Of a DNA stretch of 64,000 nt, positions 15,001-28,250 are shown piece by piece. A program made the position numbers and the translations under genes. This DNA comes from Trichoplax sp. H2 (Eukaryota > Placozoa > Uniplacotomia > Trichoplacea), in the NCBI GenBank assembly GCA_003344405.1, contig NOWV01000014.1:186001-250000 (forward strand). The letters are read 5' to 3'. How positions within the stretch are numbered: the first letter of the stretch is position 1; each line of letters opens with the position of its first letter. The notes below the pieces were generated by a model, which was not told where the DNA came from, did no database searches, and saw only the letters and a program-made list of their open reading frames with translations.

Positions 15001-18000
15001 AATGACCTCAAAGTATGAAAGTGAGGAACTGATTGTCATACAGATTTCAAGAAGTTTATAAAAGCCACTCACTAGTGGTAGTCTAAGAAGAAAAATTAAA
15101 AATAATCGTAATATTTTTTGTAAGATTATTGTCATGCCTAGCAGACCGATTGCATTAATCTACGGTAGTTATTTACACATAGCCATAATCTACACTACTA
15201 AATTAATTATGTCCTAGCCAAACCTAGTAGACAGTAAAACTAAATTTTTGCCAAAAGGGAATATCCATGGAAGAAAGAACTCGGTTCGAGTAGTCGGCAG
15301 TAAAGCTCTAGACGAAAATTATTAACAAATTACCTTTCAGTAAACAAACAATTATCCCTTTATCTATAGTAATATCATAATATTACTTGGTAAAGTCGAC
15401 TATGTTAATAAAAACTTGAAAATCCTTAGGAACGTTGGGTTTCAATCCAGCCACAGGATTGGAAGTACCTTCAGATGATTGAGTCTAACGATAATAATAG
15501 CATAATTTGTATATTATTATTACTATCACAGTCATAAAGTCGCAAAAGATTTAAGTACAGTACATCATTATTTTATCACCTCCTCTTCTATAGTTGTTTG
15601 CTGTGAAGATGTTAAGTCAAGCTTTAATAATATTCGCTGTAAAGAATGTAGTAACTCATTGTACAAACTTCGTTGTACATAGATGATATGTTCACGGTCT
15701 GTGGTTATTAAAGTTAAGCCCTAAAAGCAAATAATCACAATGGTAAATAATTAAGACCTTCTGATAGTTCCTACTATATGTACATATGTAAAGCACATAA
15801 ATTACCTAGTATATACGAAGTGTCATCTTTTTACATTCAGTAATAATGGTATTAATACGAAAACTGCTATGATATATTATAGTTAAATCTACCTTAATTT
15901 CGGTAGCTTGAATTAAATTCTTCCATAGTGAAATATAGTCTTTATAAGAAATGCGTGGACCAGTCTCTAAGATAACAGAATCCTGACTAATGTTCAGATC
16001 TGAATCCTATTGAATCACAGGTATTAATGGTGTATAATGCTGCCAGAAACTCAATCACCAAAATTAATATAAAATTATATTGAATAATTACCGTTTCAAC
16101 GTATACAGGGTGAGAACAAGTTCTTATCAACCCTTGATATACTGAAATAATATTATAGATATTAAACTTTATCGTTGTAAAAAACTTCTTATGATGATTC
16201 ATACTTATTAACATATACGATATCACAATAACATACCAACGCGAGACAGAAAATTCTTCAGAGCAGCTCCTTTAGAATGTAATGCGAGTAATAATTCAAA
16301 TAGTGATTTATAGCATAAGCTATGGAGTTCATTAATCACGTAGGGGAAATTTTCAAAGAGTACAATAGTTAACTTTTCGAGGGATCTTGTAAATGTATCG
16401 TTAACCTAAACAATCGATAAAATTGGAAAAATTATTGGTATTATAGGCTATCCAGTATATAATGTAGATAAATTGATAAAAAAATTGAAAAAGCAATAAT
16501 TTTACTTCATCAAGTATATTCAAGATGCTGGCAAATGCTTCAAGAAAACTAGGTAAGTACTGAATTTTGTCTACGTTGACATCACTGAAATAATAAATGA
16601 AATTGTTACATCAATAGAATATTCTATTTTATTATCATTATCACGATGAATTTATACCTCTATACCGATAATACCCTTAAAGTACTCAACATACATGAAA
16701 AACAATTGTTCACTACGTTGTAAGAGATCCATGGTCATAAATCGTACATCGTCCTTTTTCAGTAATGTTTTACAAGGCTAAAATAAGTAGAAAGTGTAAT
16801 ATAAAGTTTACTTTATAATTATGTCAACGCCAACCTTGTAAAAAAAGTATATGCAAGAATTTACGGCAGCAAAGTAACCATATCCACGTATAGCAATAGC
16901 TAACTCTTTAGCATCACTACTTCCACTATCAATAATAGATCTAAATTTTTTAAGGAAGAACTACAAAAAATTTAACAAGATTAGTAAAATTATTAATCGT
17001 TTGATTATCTACATATGAGATAGCTGAATAAGGTTGCATTTGAATCATTTTCTTCTTACTTTAAAGATATTTATATTTGCAGCATCATTTTCATTGACAA
17101 GGTATTCAGCAATCTTTTTAACAAAATAATTGAATTCCAATCATATAATTGGTATTTAATATCGCATGCAAAAGCATACGATAGAAAAATAGCTATAATA
17201 GCTAGCAGATATCAACAAACCTGTTTCATGATCTCTTCAAGGGCATGAAAGGCCGCTGCTCGTATATCTCTATTTCGATGTCGACACCATCGATAGATAA
17301 CCTCGTATAGAGCCTAATATCCAGAAAAAGCAATAATTTTGAGTTAAGGAATTAATATAACAGTACTACATTCCCAGCTATTAATAACATCAGTTCATTT
17401 ACTTCAGCTTCTCTCGAGATGTAATCACAAAATTGAGCAGCATGTTTTGCAATCAAATTTAGTCCAGCTATATTTTTTTTAAAAAGAAAAGAATCAGTAC
17501 TACAAAGAATTGATAGTATATTTTTTAAATAGACACGATAACAGCTTACCTTTAGGTAAGTCATACCGTGGCAATTCAACCTAGCAATGAATGGAATCAT
17601 TTTAATTTTAAAATAGACCATGATTATAACGCAAAAAAGTAATAATTCTATTAGCAAAATCATCTTGCAATCCTGTTTACAAACGTACCTTAGGATCAAT
17701 AGCTAAACGAGCATATTTGTAAATATCAGCAGCGTATTTCGATTCTGGTAAGTAAAGGTAATAAAAATATTCTTTACCATCTTATACTGTATGTTGTAAA
17801 TGCATACCATTTGCCGAATAATTATACTATTGACTAATAACGATTATATAGTCTACGTTGTGTTTTATTGGTAATAAACTGAAATACTTACCTTCCTCAA
17901 CAGATTGGGTAAAATTGTATAGATATGATGTTAAGCCTCGTAGACAGCCATAAATCACAGGCATATCTAATTTTGTATTTTTGCCAGTCATCTTTGCAAA

Positions 18001-20041
18001 TGGTGACATTACCAAATTTGTGTATAACATCATAAATTATTAAAATAAAATTATGGCACAGCATTAAATTTGAGGAAGCATAAGAAATTATCGATCGAAC
18101 TGCGACTGTCATCACATGAAAATTTTGCACAGCCAAAAACGTGTGTATAACACAGGTATAAGTAACTAACCTGAGATTTTAATGTATTCAGATAAATGGT
18201 TAATAACTGTTGAGCATGAGGCATAATATATTCAGGAAATTTTTCAGCAATCGTTCCAAGCAAGGAATACATGCCACTCTTGACTACATACGCGTAAGAT
18301 GAAATAAATAAATTAAATCTGGTAATATCATTCAAGTAAGTTTTAATCGATCCTAGCTAGGTAATGCAACATAGGCATGAAAGATTTATTTTCTCCGAAA
18401 TATCACTATAATAAAGTAACCTGTTGAGGAATATTTTGTTGGTTGTTTGCAAGCTGACATATACCTAAGTAAGTAGTACAATAAATATTAGGTAATTTAA
18501 TGCAGTATTGTTTTATCTATTTTTCAGTCAAATACTAAATCAAAATCATCGCGGATTTTTCTTCTTTACTATATCGCTTACTCATGTAACTGTAGTAAAA
18601 AAATGTTATGATAATGTTTTACCTTCCTCAATGATATACTTACTTGTCAACCAGCTTTGAAATAGCCAACTCTTCAACTACCGATGAATGCAATTTCGAG
18701 CTCAAAAGCTAAAGATAAGAATTGAATAATATTCACTTGGTAAGAAATGCAGTCGATTAGCAAGATTTTGAAATAAAAGTGAGAATTCTGTCTTAACTTC
18801 AGGCTTAAATGTGAGGACAAGGCGTGTATATTTATTTTGCTACTTCGTTTACCTTAGCCATAAATAACTCACCTGTAGTAACGGAGGAAATGTGGCATTT
18901 TTCACCCTAGCGGCTTTATCTCTCGTAAAGAGCGAAATGCATACGTCCTTCAATGTTGGAATGCAAGAAAATGCAAAAGATCGAAAATAATTTAGCCCAA
19001 TAACATTGTTGAATTCACTCATAACTTAAATTTAGTTGGATGCTAGCTAAAGCCAGATTTAAAGAAGAACTATTTTGAAAGTACTAAAGCTCGTTGAATA
19101 ATGTACAGTAATAATTTAGAATTTCAGCTGAAAAACGATTCATGACTTGCAGCTGGATCAGAGGAATCAACATTACTGTTGCAAAAATACTTTGTAGACT
19201 AGTCAGAAGTATACGACTGCAAATCTAATCTTGCAATTTAACATTTTAAAAAGAAGTAGCGTCACGATACCTTAATTTGTACGGCATAAGGACTTATCTT
19301 TCCACCAATTTTCTCCATATATGCAGTAATTAATTTTAACAAATCTTCCTTGCATTTATCCAACTGTAGGCGAGGTATAAATTTTATCCAGCACACGTAC
19401 GATAGTTATAAAAGAAAAATAACATTGAAAATGAATTTACATTTATCCACGCAATCCTGTTCATCGATATCACTTACATCGTCTAGACCAATTGATTTGC
19501 GTAAAAATGTAACAACTCCATAATCTTGTCCAAATAATGCTGACGAGCAATAAGCTTTGGGTGACGAAAAAATAGAAGATAAAAAATTTTGAATGATAAT
19601 ATGACCATACCATTTTGGCACGGTGTCAATAACTTTATTGGCTTACATCAAGCTAGTAGAATCGACTTGATACTTTGAAGGTATGGAATAAGCATCATTA
19701 CTAACTGTAAACTACGTTAAAATTCAAGCCCTACGCGTTGTGGATACTATCACAATGTTATTACGTTGGCTATAGGCCAATTTTGGATTGAACGTCTGCA
19801 TATATGTTATATACTGTACAAAGTACATGGTGATGGATCTCGAGCTATTGCTGATAATATTTACAATTTTTCAGCTAGTCTATTAGCTAGTCCTCTTACC
19901 TTTTTCAGCATCAGAAGCGGTTTGTAAGCATAGCACAGTAATATCAGATGCAATATCGCAAGCATTGCTACCTCTATGCAACGATTGCAAGTTGAGAAGT
20001 GCATGTAAATCGATTAATAACTGGCTCAGATTGGACGCCAT
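1..20041 (-). CDS. PRKDC: DNA-dependent protein kinase catalytic subunit (DNA-PKcs), N-terminal ~80%, cut by the window start
   Basis: Giant PI3K-like kinase that binds Ku at DNA double-strand breaks and drives non-homologous end joining. Many exons read in order along human DNA-PKcs. First exon 19900-20041 starts at an ATG (MASNLSQLL...). Later matches include FLRKSIG (~19.5 kb), [17 protein letters not shown] (~17.95 kb), [12 protein letters not shown] (~16.1 kb), [14 protein letters not shown] (~15.05 kb), a [19 protein letters not shown] exon (~13.9 kb), FEGGG and LAALDCY (~11.1 kb), [12 protein letters not shown] (~7.5 kb), [18 protein letters not shown] (~6.2 kb), [16 protein letters not shown] (~4.0 kb), the ABCDE exon (2862-~3272), [17 protein letters not shown] (~2.4 kb), [11 protein letters not shown] (~1.9 kb) and [17 protein letters not shown] (~1.45 kb). 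The last visible piece, [17 protein letters not shown], lies in the FAT region near human residue 3,360. HEAT-repeat body and early FAT are present; the kinase and FATC domains are outside. Many exon borders were not resolved individually. No frameshift was seen in the exons read. Confidence 0.93.
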
Positions 20042-21106
20042 GCTTGATGGCTAGTTGCAAATGGCACTACAGTAGTCCCCCAGTCCTGTTTATCTTTGGC
20101 GCGGTGCTGGTTTACCGAGGGACGGACGGATGCTGAAAAGAGGGAAGGCAAGTTGGAACCTGCCATTGCATTAATTCTAGTTCATTCATTATATGATATT
20201 TACTAGTTAATGATGGCCTTTTAATCCATATCTGCCATTGGATGATGGCCGAAATAATGTTTAAATCTTATAAATGGATTCAATTTATTTTATATCGTCG
20301 TATGCAGTGGAAGAAGGTGAATTGAACGACATAACATTATTACTTATATACGTCAAGTAAAACCATGGTATCATCAACATGGCGTCAGAACAATGGGTTG
20401 TCCACTGGACAGTCTCTCCTTTTGCAAGGACTACGTAGCAGATATGGACTACAAATCTTACTAATCCTCTTACCAATGGATTCAATTTACTGTATTTTAC
20501 ATCATCGTATGTAGTGCAATGCTCTATACAATCCCATTATTGATTGACATAACATTTTCACTTATACAGTACAGTAAAACCATGGTATAACCAGGGATTT
20601 CTAAGACCAATCATACACTTTTTATGAAACACTGATCTTAGCGTCAAAAAGGATGAAATGAGCATTTATTGAATGGGCATTAAGTCTTGGGTAGAAGAGG
20701 ATTTCTAGTACTAACCTTGACTTATAAGGACTTCTAAGACTAAGGAAGTCCCTGATGAAGTCTAATATTACTATAATACAATAAAAAGTATACTGTAAGC
20801 ACTTTTTATCAGCCATTTCTTGTAGTAAACGATGTCTGCACATCCTGTCTTGAAAGTCCCTGGTTTAACCAACATAGTGTGAGAACGAAGGTTGTCCACT
20901 GGACTGTCTCTCCTTTCAACAACGACTATGGACCAGACATGGACTACTGATACAGTCCTATAATCTTCGGATAATGTACTGGTTCGCACATTCATCAACT
21001 ATTACTTCTTTTACGGTAAGACTAGGGACTTCTGAGACAGACACTTATTAAAGGTCTCACAAGTCCTTGGTCTTCTTGAAGTGTAAGACTATAAGATAGT
21101 GCTCCC
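20042..21106. repeat. Intergenic DNA with diverged duplicated segments
   Basis: No gene seen. Short blocks recur: 'ggattcaatttatttta...atcgtcgtatg.agtg' near 20275 returns near 20475. 'gttgtccactggac.gtctctcctt' near 20396 returns near 20890, both times followed by a nearby 'atggacta'. The phrase 'taaaaccatggtat' occurs near 20357 and 20576. Words such as 'ggacttctaagac' and 'aagtccttgg' recur. This looks like an old, scrambled repeat field next to the DNA-PKcs promoter side. Confidence 0.6.
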
Positions 21107-21875
21107 TACCATGGACTTTTAGAAATATGAAGAACTAGAAAAGAACATGGTTCTCTTCCAGTAGCTACTTGTAGCTTAAGTGAAGAGTCTACAATATAGT
21201 TCTGTATATATTTCTAGAAGTCCATGACTTTACACTGAGTCTACAGAGAGCAAGAACTAGGCGAGAATACGGTTCCCTTCCAGCAGCTACTAGTAGCTTA
21301 AGTTAAGCGTCTACAATCTACATTTCTATTTCTTGAATCAGAAAGTATAGTCCATTTTAGTTATGAATATGGACTTGTAGAGATATGAAGAACTAGAAAA
21401 GAACATGGTTCTCTTCCAGTAGCTACTTGTAGCTTAAGTGAAGAGTCTACAATATACCCCAGTAAATATAGTATTTCTAGAAGTTCATGACTTCACACTG
21501 AGTCTATAGTGAGCAAGAACTACAGTAGGCGAGAATACGGTTCCCTTCCGGCAGCTACTAGTAGTTTAAGTTAAGAGTCTACAATCTACATTTCTATTTC
21601 TTAAATCAGAAAGTATAGTCCATTTTAGTTATGAATATGGACTTGTAGAGATTTGAAGAACTAGAAGATGGCTCTCTTCCAGTTGCTACTTGTAGCTTAA
21701 GCTAAGAGTCTACAATATATCTCAGTACATATTTCTACAAGTCCATGACTCTACATTGAGTCTATAATGAACAAGAACTAGGTAAGAACACGGTTTTTCT
21801 TTCAGTAGCTACTAGTAGCTTAAGTTAAGAGTCTACATTTCTATTTCTTGAATCAGCAAATATAGTCAATACTAG
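21107..21875. repeat. Dimeric tandem repeat array (two ~130 bp monomer types, ~260 bp unit, three units)
   Basis: The word 'gtagcttaag' (one copy gtagtttaag) occurs at 21171, 21293, 21429, 21561, 21692 and 21815, so spacing is 122-136 bases. Monomers alternate: odd copies carry 'ctacttgtagctt' preceded by 'gaagaactag' (21129, 21387, 21655); even copies carry 'ctactagtagctt' preceded by 'agcaagaacta'. The same-type spacing is 258-268 bases. This is a higher-order repeat of the kind seen in satellites. No coding capacity. Confidence 0.85.
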
Positions 21876-23050
21876 TCATGGATGATATACTGTATTGCAG
21901 TATGAACTATTGTATCAAAAAGGTCATTTTCCAGTAGTTTATGACTGCAGCAGACCTTATAGCACCAGGGACTACGAAGAAAAAGTAAAGTACCACGGAA
22001 CCGTTTCAACACTATTTCTAGACATGTTCGGGAAATGACTGGATCGAAATTCGCAATAGAGTGGTAAAGAGAAGGTCAGGAAATGGCATTCCCTCTGCAC
22101 ACTCCACTAAAGCATAGTATCACCAACGGGATATGAAACAGTCCTAGGATTCAAGTCAAACATAGTGTATCCATTTTAAGCAATGTTCATTACTGTACTG
22201 AGGTATATCCAAGGGAAATTTTCCGGGAAATAACATAATATTGCAATCTCGCTACTACATCCAGTTCAGGAGTAATTTCATCAAGACTTTGTTTGGTCTT
22301 CAAGCCAAATAGAACCCTAACTCGATATAGGTATCATTACCATTCTAGGGTCCTCATTTTCTGCCCCATCCAAGCTGAAAGCCCTTTTTATGTCGATTTT
22401 GATGCAGCAGAAAATGGTTCTTCTGCTTCTCCTTTTGTCTCCAATCTGCTGTTGGATATCCATACAAGGATTGATTAGCAAGACAAGCAATTAAGCGTAT
22501 TCTCTTTCTTAGTATCAGCATTGTCGTACTACTGTAGAATACACTCATCTTATTGAGTCATGAATGAGACATAATCCTACAGGGCAGTAAAAGACAGTAA
22601 GCTTCCTTGTCGCCGGCATTGAAATAAATATTCAATAAATTAGAAGTAAATTAAGAATAATGAAAAAAAATCTACGGTGCTACTGTATTATAGAAGTTTT
22701 TACTACAAATCAACGGCTTATAGCACAAAATTTGCACATGTAGATGGACTGTGTAATCGATACTTTCTCTTTATCATATTGCATAATGGATATACAATTT
22801 GCTTAGTTATGTAGACCGACAAGAAGTGAAGGGATGTCGGCTAGAGTCTCCTTTTTGAAGACATGAGGCTGATAACTGCTCGTCTGTTCGCTTGTCATAT
22901 CTTCCATTGCTTTTTAGAAACACTTGGCCGTAGATACGATGCGTTCATCCACTGTTTATCCGTATAACAGATTTCAACATTGAATCAAAAAGAGAATGCC
23001 AAAAGTAGCCTTGGGCGGTCTCATTCCTACTCAAATCGGAGAAAATAAAT
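21876..23050. other. Gene-free stretch
   Basis: No convincing coding exon, RNA gene or clear repeat was found. Short open frames near 22.3-22.5 kb exist on both strands over the same bases and neither matches a family I know. Confidence 0.5.
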
Positions 23051-23079
23051 TATTGAATAAGCATGTGTCAAGCAAAAGA

Positions 23080-23760
23080 ATTAAACCTATGAGTAAGCCC
23101 TACTCCGATAGAAACGAATAAGATACTCAAAATGAAGCAGTAAGAAACGAAACTGAGCTCAAGTCCTTCCATCGTCGCTGTAATAACTGTTAATAACGGA
23201 ATAAACGGACTTAGAATCCCCCAATGAATTATGAACATACTATAAACTATATTCCACAGCGTACTACCACCGGGCATAATTATACGTTAAGCATATACGT
23301 ACAGTATAATAAACGCTTTAACAGCTAAATAGACAATATGGAAGTAATCTCGAGTCTAATATACGAAATTTAAAATGAAGCTATAAGGAATAAAATGGAG
23401 CTCTTATTTTTCACCATCACCCCAACATTTATCATAGAAACAACAATCTCCCGCAAAATTGTTATACAGTACTACGGTATACATTAAAAGAAAAAGATAT
23501 TAAAATATGAAACAACAGTTAATAAGTAAGATTAATTCAAGTCTTTTCCATCGTCATACATCCCCATCTCTTAGAAAATACTTAATATACAAGCGCTGCA
23601 TTCAGTAATACCTGTATAACAATCGCGATTAAGCTAAAGAAATCAGCATATCACTATTCCTCAGTTTAATATACTGTAAACACCAAGACGACATGATAAG
23701 CAATAATGAAGCAAGAATAAATGAAACAAGATTGAGCTCTTCTATCCATTATGACAAAAT
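23080..23760. repeat. Diverged repeats of a short segment, possibly old exon copies
   Basis: A segment of the form 'aatgaagcA.taagaaacgaaa.tgagctc...tccatcgtc' appears near 23130, 23370, 23510 (partial) and 23700. On the minus strand, the copy inside 23068-23277 has an open frame rich in hydrophobic residues (for example LELSFVSYCFILSILFVSIG). The 23.7 kb copy reads similarly (LVSFILASLLLIM) but is broken. It could be decayed exons of a membrane protein or an A/T-biased non-coding repeat. I cannot tell which. Confidence 0.4.
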
Positions 23761-23861
23761 AACTGCTCATTGAATAAAGATTCTCTTAAAGATTGATAGA
23801 CTATAAATCAGTCATAGAAGAATCATTTTTAAAGTCGAGATACAGTATTGAGCCATAATCC

Positions 23862-23918
23862 GTCAGCAGCGCGACGGGTTGTAGAACTAGTCAATTCTTA
23901 GTTCAATAGACTGCTGAC
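23862..23918. repeat. Imperfect hairpin with 8 bp and 6 bp stems
   Basis: gtcagcag (23862-23869) pairs with ctgctgac (23911-23918), and inside it gaacta pairs with tagttc around the loop gtcaattct. An unequal internal bulge lies between the two stems. Confidence 0.5.
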
Positions 23919-24099
23919 GAAGATAAAATCAGTAATAATTGACATTTCGTAAATCAATCAATAGAGCTATTTTCATTTTCATTAAGACAGCAACTACAGT
24001 TAACTGAAGAAAACTCCTCCAAGAATGAATCCATGCATAGTTTTGCATACAGCCGGTAATACCATGATGATTCAACGCGCAATATTCAATATTGACAAC

Positions 24100-26500
24100 T
24101 TACTTATATTTAGCAACTATACACATGTCCCCTTAATATTTGCCGATATAGCATTTTCCCTATCTTGGCAATATTGAAACTATTGCAATAATCAATTGGA
24201 TATCTACATATTTAGAATATTCCATATTTTGATAATAGAGAGACTATTGCAATAATCAATCGTATAAGTCGATCCGGAATCCAACGCTATCTCATTTGAA
24301 ATGTTAGGTATCGCCATTATTTCTACTAGACAAGCACTGACATAAGCGAAACTACAATGTTGATCTACACTAGGACAATATTGACCATGGCCAACGGCCA
24401 ATTTCTTCCCTATCGCTCTGAATTAAATCTCCTCGATAAACCAATACTTCAACCGACTCCATCAATCATTGATGCTTCTATTATAATGATGGTACTCTTA
24501 GGCTACATTGTTCAAATCAATAAAACAATTCTACTTTGACAAGAGTTATTTATAGCATCAAAATAAGTTTTTGACAAAAAACATCTGTCCATGACAAGAT
24601 TTTCTTCCAATTCCTTTTGTTCTACCCTTGTTGTATCATGGAGAAATACAGCATCTAACTCAAAAAGCAAGCCAATTCATATGATGGCGATCCATTTTAG
24701 TAAGAAGCTTGATACAACTACAGTCGATATAGCCATAACTAGACGATAGCATTCCTATGCTACTGTCACGAAAGGGATTTCAAGGCAACTTCCGTAAAAG
24801 TGTGCAATATGGCAACAAAAGTGCAAATTCCATTTTTGTCTATATCGATTTAATTGACTTTGATCATCATATTATAATACCTTTATTTGCTATTTAAATA
24901 AGTTTTATTCATACTCCCATCTTGTAGATTACTTAAAAAAGATGTATTATACTCGTTATTATTCTTTCCACCTGGTTGATAATACTGGCCTGAAATAAAG
25001 AAGGCAATATTGGATCGACAAAAGGCTAGCGTAACTCTCTTACGGAAATAATAGAGTTGATTTGAAGTTTACTAAATTAGACTTTGTTTATGATGAGATC
25101 ATTCCTCCATTACTATATTATTATTGAATCAAGCTTGAGTCAATAGCTCCACGATATGAAATACTTTGCTGCAATCATAATTACACTACAAGATTGGACC
25201 CATCGCAGCCACAACGATTCCCTCTTGAGTATCCTCATTTGGTAAGACGACATCAACTCATAATTATTGATCCAGAATCGATGTTTTTTTCTCCCTTACT
25301 GATCATAAGTGGTAAAATCCTATCGAAAACGGAAGAAATCAAAGAATTGATTTCCTTGTTTGTAGTTGGTCATTATCTCAAACTTTTCTATCGACAGCTT
25401 TATTCCACTAGCTGATCTTGATCATGTCCAACAACCTATCGCAAGATAGCTGTGTAAGTATAAATCGAAGTATTGATTTCTCCGGCAGTTTTAATCGATT
25501 TTATTTCTCTCCTTCGCCTATTTCATCACACCTACTTCATACTGACTTCCTATTAGACTTTGTTGCCGCCTACACTATAGATCGTATGATACTCCTCTAA
25601 ATTGGAACCATCTTTTTTATTTCTTACTTTTTGGGATCGGTACTCCCCCAATACAATTGCACGAGAATCTCTCCTTCTTTTATTCATCTCCCAGCCAACT
25701 GCTTGATGATTGATATTCGTATATATCTACTGATTGCTAATAGTAAATCTTTATAGTTACATTGCAATCACTGTTAGAGTTATAAAGATCAACTTAGACA
25801 GCGGCATGATAACCATCCATGTAGAAGCGAAACAACATTTAAAATTTCTTGAACAAAGAAATTCTATAACACCAATATAGAACTAACTTCTTCTTCAACC
25901 TATTGTTTTTTTAAGTGATATTCGCCTACTTTATTGTTATTTTTGACCAATTCATTCAATCCTATCGATATGCAAATGGCTTCAAATATCATGCAACATT
26001 TTTGGAATTTGTGTCCCAACTTTGTCAGTTGGGATAGTAAATTTGTAGATCAATGTTACAACTAAACAAATGACGATAACCCATTAGCTAATGTAAGAAT
26101 AGACGTTTATTCGAATCTGTCGATGGAAATAAAATAATTTTAGTCATTTCTGACTGCTACTTAATACTATAACGACCAGAGATTCTACTTTATATCAGCG
26201 TGAACGGGTTCAATCCAAAATTATAGATCCTTATTTCTATCATACGCTAAACCTATCGAAGAATTGAGTAAGGATCTTTCGAAAGTCTCTAATTTCACCC
26301 TATTTCCAACACCATGGAAGAAATTGGTACTCAACTATTTCGTTAAGTATTTAGAATGTATGGGCTCTCCTTCTTTGACAAGTATTTTAATGAGATACCA
26401 TTCGATTATTGAACAAAATGCTATGATATTGATAAACAGAATCTTCTCACTATCAGCTTCCATTCCCGGTTAAACATGAAGAGCAATGTTTTAAAACTAT
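24100..26500. other. Gene-free stretch with a ~65 bp duplication and coding-like scraps
   Basis: 'gaaactattgcaataatcaat' near 24176 is repeated as 'gagactattgcaataatcaat' near 24240. Open stretches on the plus strand at 25194-25415, 25418-25600 and about 26243-26473 look partly protein-like, but their products match nothing I know and no consistent splice model joins them. They may be relics. Confidence 0.4.
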
Positions 26501-26539
26501 TTCGACTCTATTAGTTAAACCAGTATTTTACTTGTTACG

Positions 26540-27080
26540 TAATTAAAGTAAGTGCTTTCATCTATTAATTTAATCCTGATTAAGGTATCAATATATGAAT
26601 ACTCGTATCATATTTATTACTTACTCTGCATAAGAGCCAATATCAAGTTACTTTTCATCAATCGGATCTAGAAACTAACATATAAATTTCTTTTGATCAT
26701 GCAGAACATGACTAATATCACCTAGTGTTAGGATACAATCAAAAAATGGTCATTTATCGTCTATCAGTCTAAGCCTTATCAAGAAATCAATATGTAATTT
26801 CTTACCCTAAAATTGATCCATCTTATTCCCGATCGACAAATTAAAAGAAGTTGATACACAATTTCCTGCCCTTAAATTGATCAATCTTTATCTTGATTGA
26901 CGAAATTAGTGTATAAATTTGTTTGGTTTCGAATAATTCAACATTATTATTCAAATTATCTAGTGTTAGGTAAAGTTAATACCCATCAGTCTAAATCTCA
27001 TCTACGAATTAATACACAATTCCTGTACTTTTCCATTTTTATCCAACTCTAGGACAGAGTAACAGTAGAACCATTGCTTA
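26540..27080. repeat. Diverged tandem repeats, unit ~240 bp
   Basis: 'ctagtgttagg' at about 26722 and 26962 is followed in both copies by 'catcagtctaa' and then by 'aat.aatacacaatt'. Inside, 'aaattgatc.atctt' near 26812 and 26873 marks a shorter internal duplication of about 60 bases. No coding signal. Confidence 0.6.
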
Positions 27081-27480
27081 CAATCAATCGTATATCATTA
27101 TCACTAAATGAATTTAGTAATTTTAGACGTATAATATTCTAGAATATACTAAAGTAATGCTAACGAAAGCCTAATCCGATCAAGATTAGTGTATAGCACG
27201 ATTTGCCGTATAAATAATTTTATAGCGCTTAAAAAATTTTCATATTCGCATAACAGTACATACATTGCCTATAATCAATCTAATATTACCCTCGTTAGAT
27301 CAATTTACGTAATCTTTTTATAATGTTTTCGGATATGCTAAAGTGAATCTAATGCAAGTCTAAACAATCTTATAGCGCTTAATAATTTCATATTCGCGCT
27401 GTATAACGCTCGAATAGAGTAGAATCCATAAAAGTAAGCAAATTGCTATGAATCAATCTAATCTCTAGCCAAGAAATTAG
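27060..27480. repeat. Diverged tandem repeats, unit ~150-190 bp
   Basis: 'cattgcttacaatcaatc' (27073), 'cattgcctataatcaatc' (27264) and 'aattgctatgaatcaatc' (27441) mark three starts. 'ttatagcgcttaa' followed by 'tttcatattcgc' occurs near 27220 and 27370. The units are related but unequal in length, suggesting old duplication followed by small indels. Confidence 0.6.
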
Positions 27481-28250
27481 CATATCATTTATTAATTGAT
27501 TTCTACGGAATCGTACATGAATTGGATATTGCGCTAGGGTAGCTATAGTAAAATATCGCAATCCAAAGTAGGCAAAGATACCCTCAACCGAAACGATGGA
27601 GAGAATAGTATTTTTCCTTAGTCATTTCACCGCATAGCCTTGGTAGTGGCTGTAAGTAGGAGGAATTAGTAGTATATTGATAACAATCTATTGCTGAGAT
27701 AGACTTCCGCCATTATGGTTTTAATTCTATAACAATACTAAAAATGAGCCAGGAATCATAAATCAACTTAAAATTCTTGGCAGCCAATTAATTCAAGTAG
27801 AATTCTGTTTACTCTCTCATCTCTGTTAAGCTAAATTTCGATCGTCATTTCCTTAAACAACCAAGTCATGCTGCCTTTATTTTCCAACTCATTACTACTG
27901 TTACTTACAGACTAAAATATAAAAAATAAGTAAGTTTTCCATCTATAGCAAATCAAATAATCACTTGAGCCAAACAAAGTAGAGCGATTTTCCAGAAATC
28001 AATATGGCACCCACCTAATTTTTATTTATTTTACGCTTTTATTCTTGAATCTTATTTTAGGATATGTGATTCTAATAATACCATGTGTGTAAGTTATTCA
28101 TAGTTTACGAGAATGATACTATGGACATAAATTTTTGCTTGATCATCTTTCATTACGTCAAATCATCCTTTATTGACATCAATAAGGAAGAATAAATAAT
28201 GACTTTGAACCATTTTACCATGAAATTATTTCATTCCTTATTAAAACATT

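Noticed and set aside
26200-26225. 'gggttcaatcc' resembling a tRNA B box
   Set aside because: No matching A box, anticodon stem or acceptor stem could be folded around it.
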